Positions 40,301 to 46,300 of a stretch of DNA of 64,000 nucleotides are shown here, one piece after another. The DNA is from Elmis aenea (taxonomy: Eukaryota; Arthropoda; Insecta; Coleoptera; Elmidae). The translations under genes and the position numbers were made by a program. Numbering within the stretch: position 1 is the stretch's first letter; every line of letters begins with the position of its first letter. The notes under the pieces are model-generated. The model did not search any database and was not told where the DNA came from. It saw only the letters and a list, made by a program, of their open reading frames with translations. Where the stretch lies: NCBI GenBank assembly GCA_947652605.1, contig OX393577.1, positions 57,746,108 through 57,810,107 on the forward strand, in the 5' to 3' direction.

Positions 40301-43300
40301 GCAATATTTGTTTGTGTTGAATATCTTTTACTTGCAAAGGGTGCGCGAATTAGTTAATAGAAGAATTTCTATTTTATCTCTAACGGTTTCATGGCCACTA
40401 GATCGCAAAAATTACCTTTCTTCTCCCATTATTGTCCCTATTTTTCTTAGTCAGTGGTACGTATTATTTTGCAAAACATTTAGTTTTGATGTTCTTGAGG
40501 CAATAATTGATTAGATTCAAGCGACAACATATCGTGACCCTTCGTGGTTAGTAATTTATGTTTAGTTCTAATTTATATTATGTTCTGTAAAAACACTGCC
40601 AACTTTGCTTAGTTGAAATTTGAGCTTGTTTAGTAAAATATCTGCCATGCGCAATTAAAATTTTTGTTTGCTTAGTAAAAAGTGGTTGAGTAAATGCATT
40701 TTTTATTAATTGTAAGTGAAATATTATTATTTATTAAACGATTTAATATCGGCCTTTAATAATTGTGACATTTTAAAAAACACATACGGGACATGCAAAA
40801 TTTTTATTTTGATAAATACATTTTTTATGTTATTTATTGTAATATTACTAAAATGTCAATTTAAAAAAAAAAAATGTTTTATCTATCTATATATATATAT
40901 ATAAAAGAGCTTGTTTGTGTGTTTGTTTGTTTGTTTGTTTGTTTGTTCGCTATAGAATCCTAGGTCCGTTGACCGTTCGGGACCAAATTTTGCACAGTTA
41001 CTTTTTAGGACCTTGCAGATCTAACGCCAAACTTTAAGTACAAACACATATTACCAATTAAAAAAAAAAAAAATACTTGGACGGGATTCGATCTTACGTC
41101 GGCAAATACCTGGTCAAAACACGATACGGCGCGGTGTATTTCTCAAGTAAAGATTGTTTTGTATACAATTAGTAATAAATGTACATGAAGTATTATTTTT
41201 ATTAGTACATTTTTAATTTAAACAAGACGAAAGAAAATAAATTTGAGTTATTATTCAATTTTTAAGCAATAAATAGTTATTTTTTAATGAATTATAAAAA
41301 AATGGAAGATAATTGATCAGAGTATGTCATTTGTGTATGATTTGGAATTATTGGGCTTATTCAAGTTAAAAAAGTAATTAAAATTGTAATCGCCCGTGCA
41401 ACGCCGGGTAAATCATCTTGTTAATTATAAATTTGTTAACATGAATTTAAACTTTATTTCCTTCCTAATATGAAACATTTTTGATGAAATCATACAAAAC
41501 TGACTCACAGCTAAAATGTTATCGAACGAGAGTGCACAGGATCATATCTAAATTGAAAATATTTCTTGAAGATGTAATATTGTGCAGATTTACGATTTTA
41601 ATAATATAAGGCAACGCGTTCGGAAGAGCCAAGTCCATTGAATCTAAGGTCGTTATCGTATTCTCATTCCATCCATTAACCATCAACGTAACTTAGTTTG
41701 GGTTAGACAATTAAAAGCCAAGATAAAAAGTATGATGTAGTAGAAATCAGTCTTTATAAAACCTATCACAACGACCTTGGAAACGAAAACCCCTTTTGCG
41801 AATAATTGTTTTTGTGCCTCGGACTAGTCTGTCACGATCGAGAGGGCAAAGGACTAGATTATTAATCAAGACACGTATGGCTACACATCGAACCTGCCAA
41901 AATTTCACCCTCGTGGACACAGATTTTTTTAACAGATATATAAGCAAGCTGAGATGATTTTAAATCTTCAATCTATCAAAACAACGATAGAGTTTAGAGA
42001 AAGACAATAAAATAAATTGAATTTGTACGGTTAATAATTTTTGTTGTGAGTTCTACAATGCTACCAAATTCGGGGCTTACTATTGCAAAAATTTTAGGAG
42101 TAATAAACACTAGATCAGTTAAAATAAAACAATTTTTTTATTGTCTAGAACAGAGTTGCAGATATTTTTATAGAGTATAACTTGACGATATTAATTTGCT
42201 TCAATATTATTATTTAGGTACGATTATCCAATGTATTTAGAACCGACGAATACAAAACACCTAACTTCAAAGCGTCTTCAATTTTTTTCATTCATAAAGT
42301 AAAATTAAAATCGTTTAAATCATATCTTTATGTGATTGCTAAACCTTAAGTCAAAAATATCGTAAGAAAATCGTACCCAAAATGTAGTATATTTATTATG
42401 CGCTTACCACCAACATAATAATTGTTGCTCTTTCTATTTTTCATCATCTCTACGCTCTACATAACATGAAAATGTACTTGAAGTAAATGCATCGCTTACT
42501 GCTCTAAAACCGAAATAAAATGACTGTAATGACTCAAATGTCTGCATTTTAAATGATGCTTTACAAGTAGCACAGTGTACCTTCAAAAAGGATCTCGGAA
42601 CAAAAATAAGTGGCGGCTTATTAAGCAAAATGGCATCTCTTAGGCAACAGTCAATTTTGAAACTACAAAATCCATTTCTAAGCACGTGCTTTTTCTTTAA
42701 GAAATGTTAGGCTTTTTTCGTACAGCGAATCAGAAATTTATTCAGTTAAAGCAAGTTCTATAAACAATATTTTGAAAGTAAAATAAAATAAAATTTATTT
42801 TATTTCTTGACATTAGAAGTTGTTATAATGAAAATTTCATAGGCAAGAAATTCGATACGTTGTAACGACGATTATGTCATTCCTAAAATGTAGGTAACCT
42901 AATAATTGCAAATAAATCAATCAGTCGAGCACTTACGTAAAAAAAATAGGTCGAAAGATTGTAACCGTTAATTACTTGACCTGCTTACTTAAAGGGTCAT
43001 ATTTCAAATTATTTAGTAATTACCTACAAAATAATTGTTCTTATGTAATTTGCGCTTTACAAAACGCACAAAATTACTTAAAAATATTAATTAATAACAA
43101 AATTAACATCAGATAAAAATATTGAAGAGGGTTAAATTTTTTTAAATAAATAATTTAACTCTACAAAATATGGCAACCACTATAAACGTTGTCCCAGTAA
43201 AATCCTTTTGTTACTTCTTTATTTTAAAAGAAAAACTTGGGTGTTTACCACAAAATAATTGAAAAACCTTTTAAAAAAGCTATAAATTTAAATTATTAGT

Positions 43301-46300
43301 TTGTACGGTGTCTTTTATCGCTAATACTTTATAGCTGAAATAATTTATTAAAATTCTTTGTTGTCTAAGTAAGTTTAAGTTGATCAAGGGCGTCCCTTGC
43401 ACTAATTCAACAGGCATCGCCTGAGGGCAAGACTTCGCTTTCCATTCTGGCACTACAGACGAAAAATTAAATTTCATCATTTATGAAAATTCACTATAAC
43501 TTTTTTATTTATTGGAACAAAATGTTGTGACGGTTTTTTTTATAAAGATTTTTTGTCTTAACTTAAAAACAAGTATAAATTTTTTTTAGCGACCTTGACT
43601 TTCGGGATATCAAGTAAACTTACATTTTTTTAAATAGAAACCCTAATTGGCCATTACTTTACAAGCAAAAGATTTTGTTTAGCTTTTTAAAAGTATACAG
43701 TCTTATATATTTTTTGCAAAAAATAACCAAGATATGGTTCATTTTGTAAAAATGTTCTTATTAAGGTTTGCCATGATTTCGTTAACAAGTAATGTTTGCA
43801 ATTATTAAACAACAAAAAGAATTTTCCAAAAAAAAAGTCCCTAAAAAAAAATATTTTTAAATTAAGCATATCTATATAAAAACCTTTATAACATTTTGTT
43901 TTACTTTAATAAATAAAGAAGTTACCTATACTAAATTTTCAAAAACAATAAAATTTCATTTTTCGTTTGTAGTGCCAAAATGAAAAGTGATATAAAAAAT
44001 CTAATTACATTTGCGTTTTTTTCTTAAAAACATAGCCCAAGAGATCTATGTAGGATTTTCGCCAACTATTACGATAACCGAGATACTCTGTGAAACATTC
44101 GAATTTAGTCCACCTTGTACAGTTGCTTATTTTACCATTTTTTTAAATTACAGTAAATATAGGTACCTACATGAAAAGATCTTTTGTCAGTAAATTATGA
44201 CGACAACAACGGGAAGGGGTAACATTTATGAGTTTGCCTGAGGGCAGTACATACCCTAACGACAGCACTAAAGTTAATAACTATTTTTTTTTCAATCAAA
44301 ATAGAGTTTTGTTTTAGTCAAATGATAAATTAATTATAAATCGTAGAAGACGAAATTTCAGGTAATGTGATTAAAATTAGTTTCCTTCGAATATAAGTAA
44401 ATATTTAATTTTAAAACTTAATTTCGCAAGTTTGGTTGATTTATTAAATTTTATTAGGTATTTAAAAATTAGTTTTAACCGTTTAAACGTTTTGTAAATA
44501 ATATGAACAACCTTATATTGTCAACAAAATCTATTTATAATTAAGTTCAGAGCTCTATCTCTCAAAGCAGAAGAGTTTGAAATGCCTCACTTACTATACT
44601 CAAAACGTTTATTAAATTTAAACCAGTCCACATCGTTAGACCATAATCTATTCAGATTTACTGTCCTCAAAAATGAAATCATCATGGTAATTCATAATTT
44701 ATTTCCAAATCCGATCAGATTAACCAGACTTAATCTAACTTAGATGAACTTTAAATTGGCTTCAGATTTCTTAAAGCTTCGATAAGTTCTCGCAAGGACA
44801 ATGTTGCTACGCTACGTTGTAAACTTATACTACCAGCATGCAGCATAACGGACGGGCTCAGTGACCAGACGGTTCAGAGCGATGTGTTTTAATCCAAACA
44901 GAGATCAGTATTCTATGGGTAAGTCTTGTCCCGTCGGCCTGCAGAGTTTAAACTTATTTATCAGTTCGCGCACCCGACACCTCCACCAGAAAAACGACTC
45001 TTTATATTCATTTATATTGTCACCAAACCGTTTAATCTATGTTATATTTACTGCGTCGCTGACCGATGTTTATTATAAAAATAACATCTTTAAATGTGTG
45101 TATTATATGGAGCAATTTTCTTTACTTTAATTAAAGTGTATGAAAATTTTTATCGACTCCCTAATAGTTCTTTTAATATATGTACCTAGTTATTTTCTTT
45201 AATTCTTTTTTTCATACTAAAACGCATTTTATATTTAGTGTTATACAACCTATTATTTGTGTAGTTTACCGTTTATCTAATCCTTCACACAAGTTTTAAT
45301 GATTTGTTTGACTTTTCCTAAATAATATTCCTAGAAACTATCAAAAAGAGACAGTACCTACTTCTTACACATACATAATATTTAAGTTAAACCCTTAAAT
45401 AATTCAAAATACTTTACCTAGTTATCATTTTCTGGATCGATTTTACGGACATATAGATTATAGACTAGATAAGAACACAAATTAATGACAATTGACATAA
45501 GTTAGTTATGGAAGTAATATTTACATAATTCTACGTAAAATAATATATGTACAGGGTGGGCCAAATTCGAATGTCTCGGTTACCGTAATACATAGTTAGC
45601 AAATATGTTTTATCAGTTCTTTGGGCTGTTTTTTTTATAGGAAAAAATGCCTATGCAATCAGGTTTATTATAATCGCTTTCCATTTTGACACTACAGACG
45701 AAAAATGAAATTTCATGGTTTTTGAAAATGTATCATAACTTCTTTAATCATAAAAAAAAGAACCAAATGTTGTACAGGTTTTCTATGCATGATTTAAAAA
45801 CGAAATAAATTTTTTATCAGCGACTTTGACTTTTGAGATAAGAAGTAAACTTTTTTTTTTAAAAACCCTAGTTGGCCATGACTTAATATGAAAGAGTTTT
45901 GTTTTTGCTTTTCATAAATAAATAATTTTATATACATATTTGTTGCTAAAAATAAGCGAGACATGGCTAATTTTGTGAAAATATTAGCATCAAAGTTTGC
46001 CATGATTTCGTAAACAAGTAATGTTTGCAATTTATAATTAACTAAACGTCATATTTAATTACGTTTTTTAACTTTTAAGCAAATGCGAGTATTTTTGTCT
46101 ATTTTATAACTGTTTATTGTGGTATTGCGAACATGGCTAAATTTGAACACTTTGAAAAGTTCAACATGTTAAAAGTTTACATTGTAAGTAGTGAAAACGT
46201 AGCGACTGCTGCAGAGTGTACTTGGAAATGAAGTGTGGTTGTTTATAATAATTGCAAACGTCACTTGTTTACGAAATCATGGCAAACTTTGATGATAAAA

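Noticed and set aside
41080..41110. tRNA B-box-like gggattcgatc
   Set aside because: No A-box at the right spacing and no cloverleaf; it is inside the Helitron-like element.
42434..42685. 83-codon minus-strand open frame with several Cys
   Set aside because: No recognisable motif, splice context or repeat partner; not enough to call a gene.
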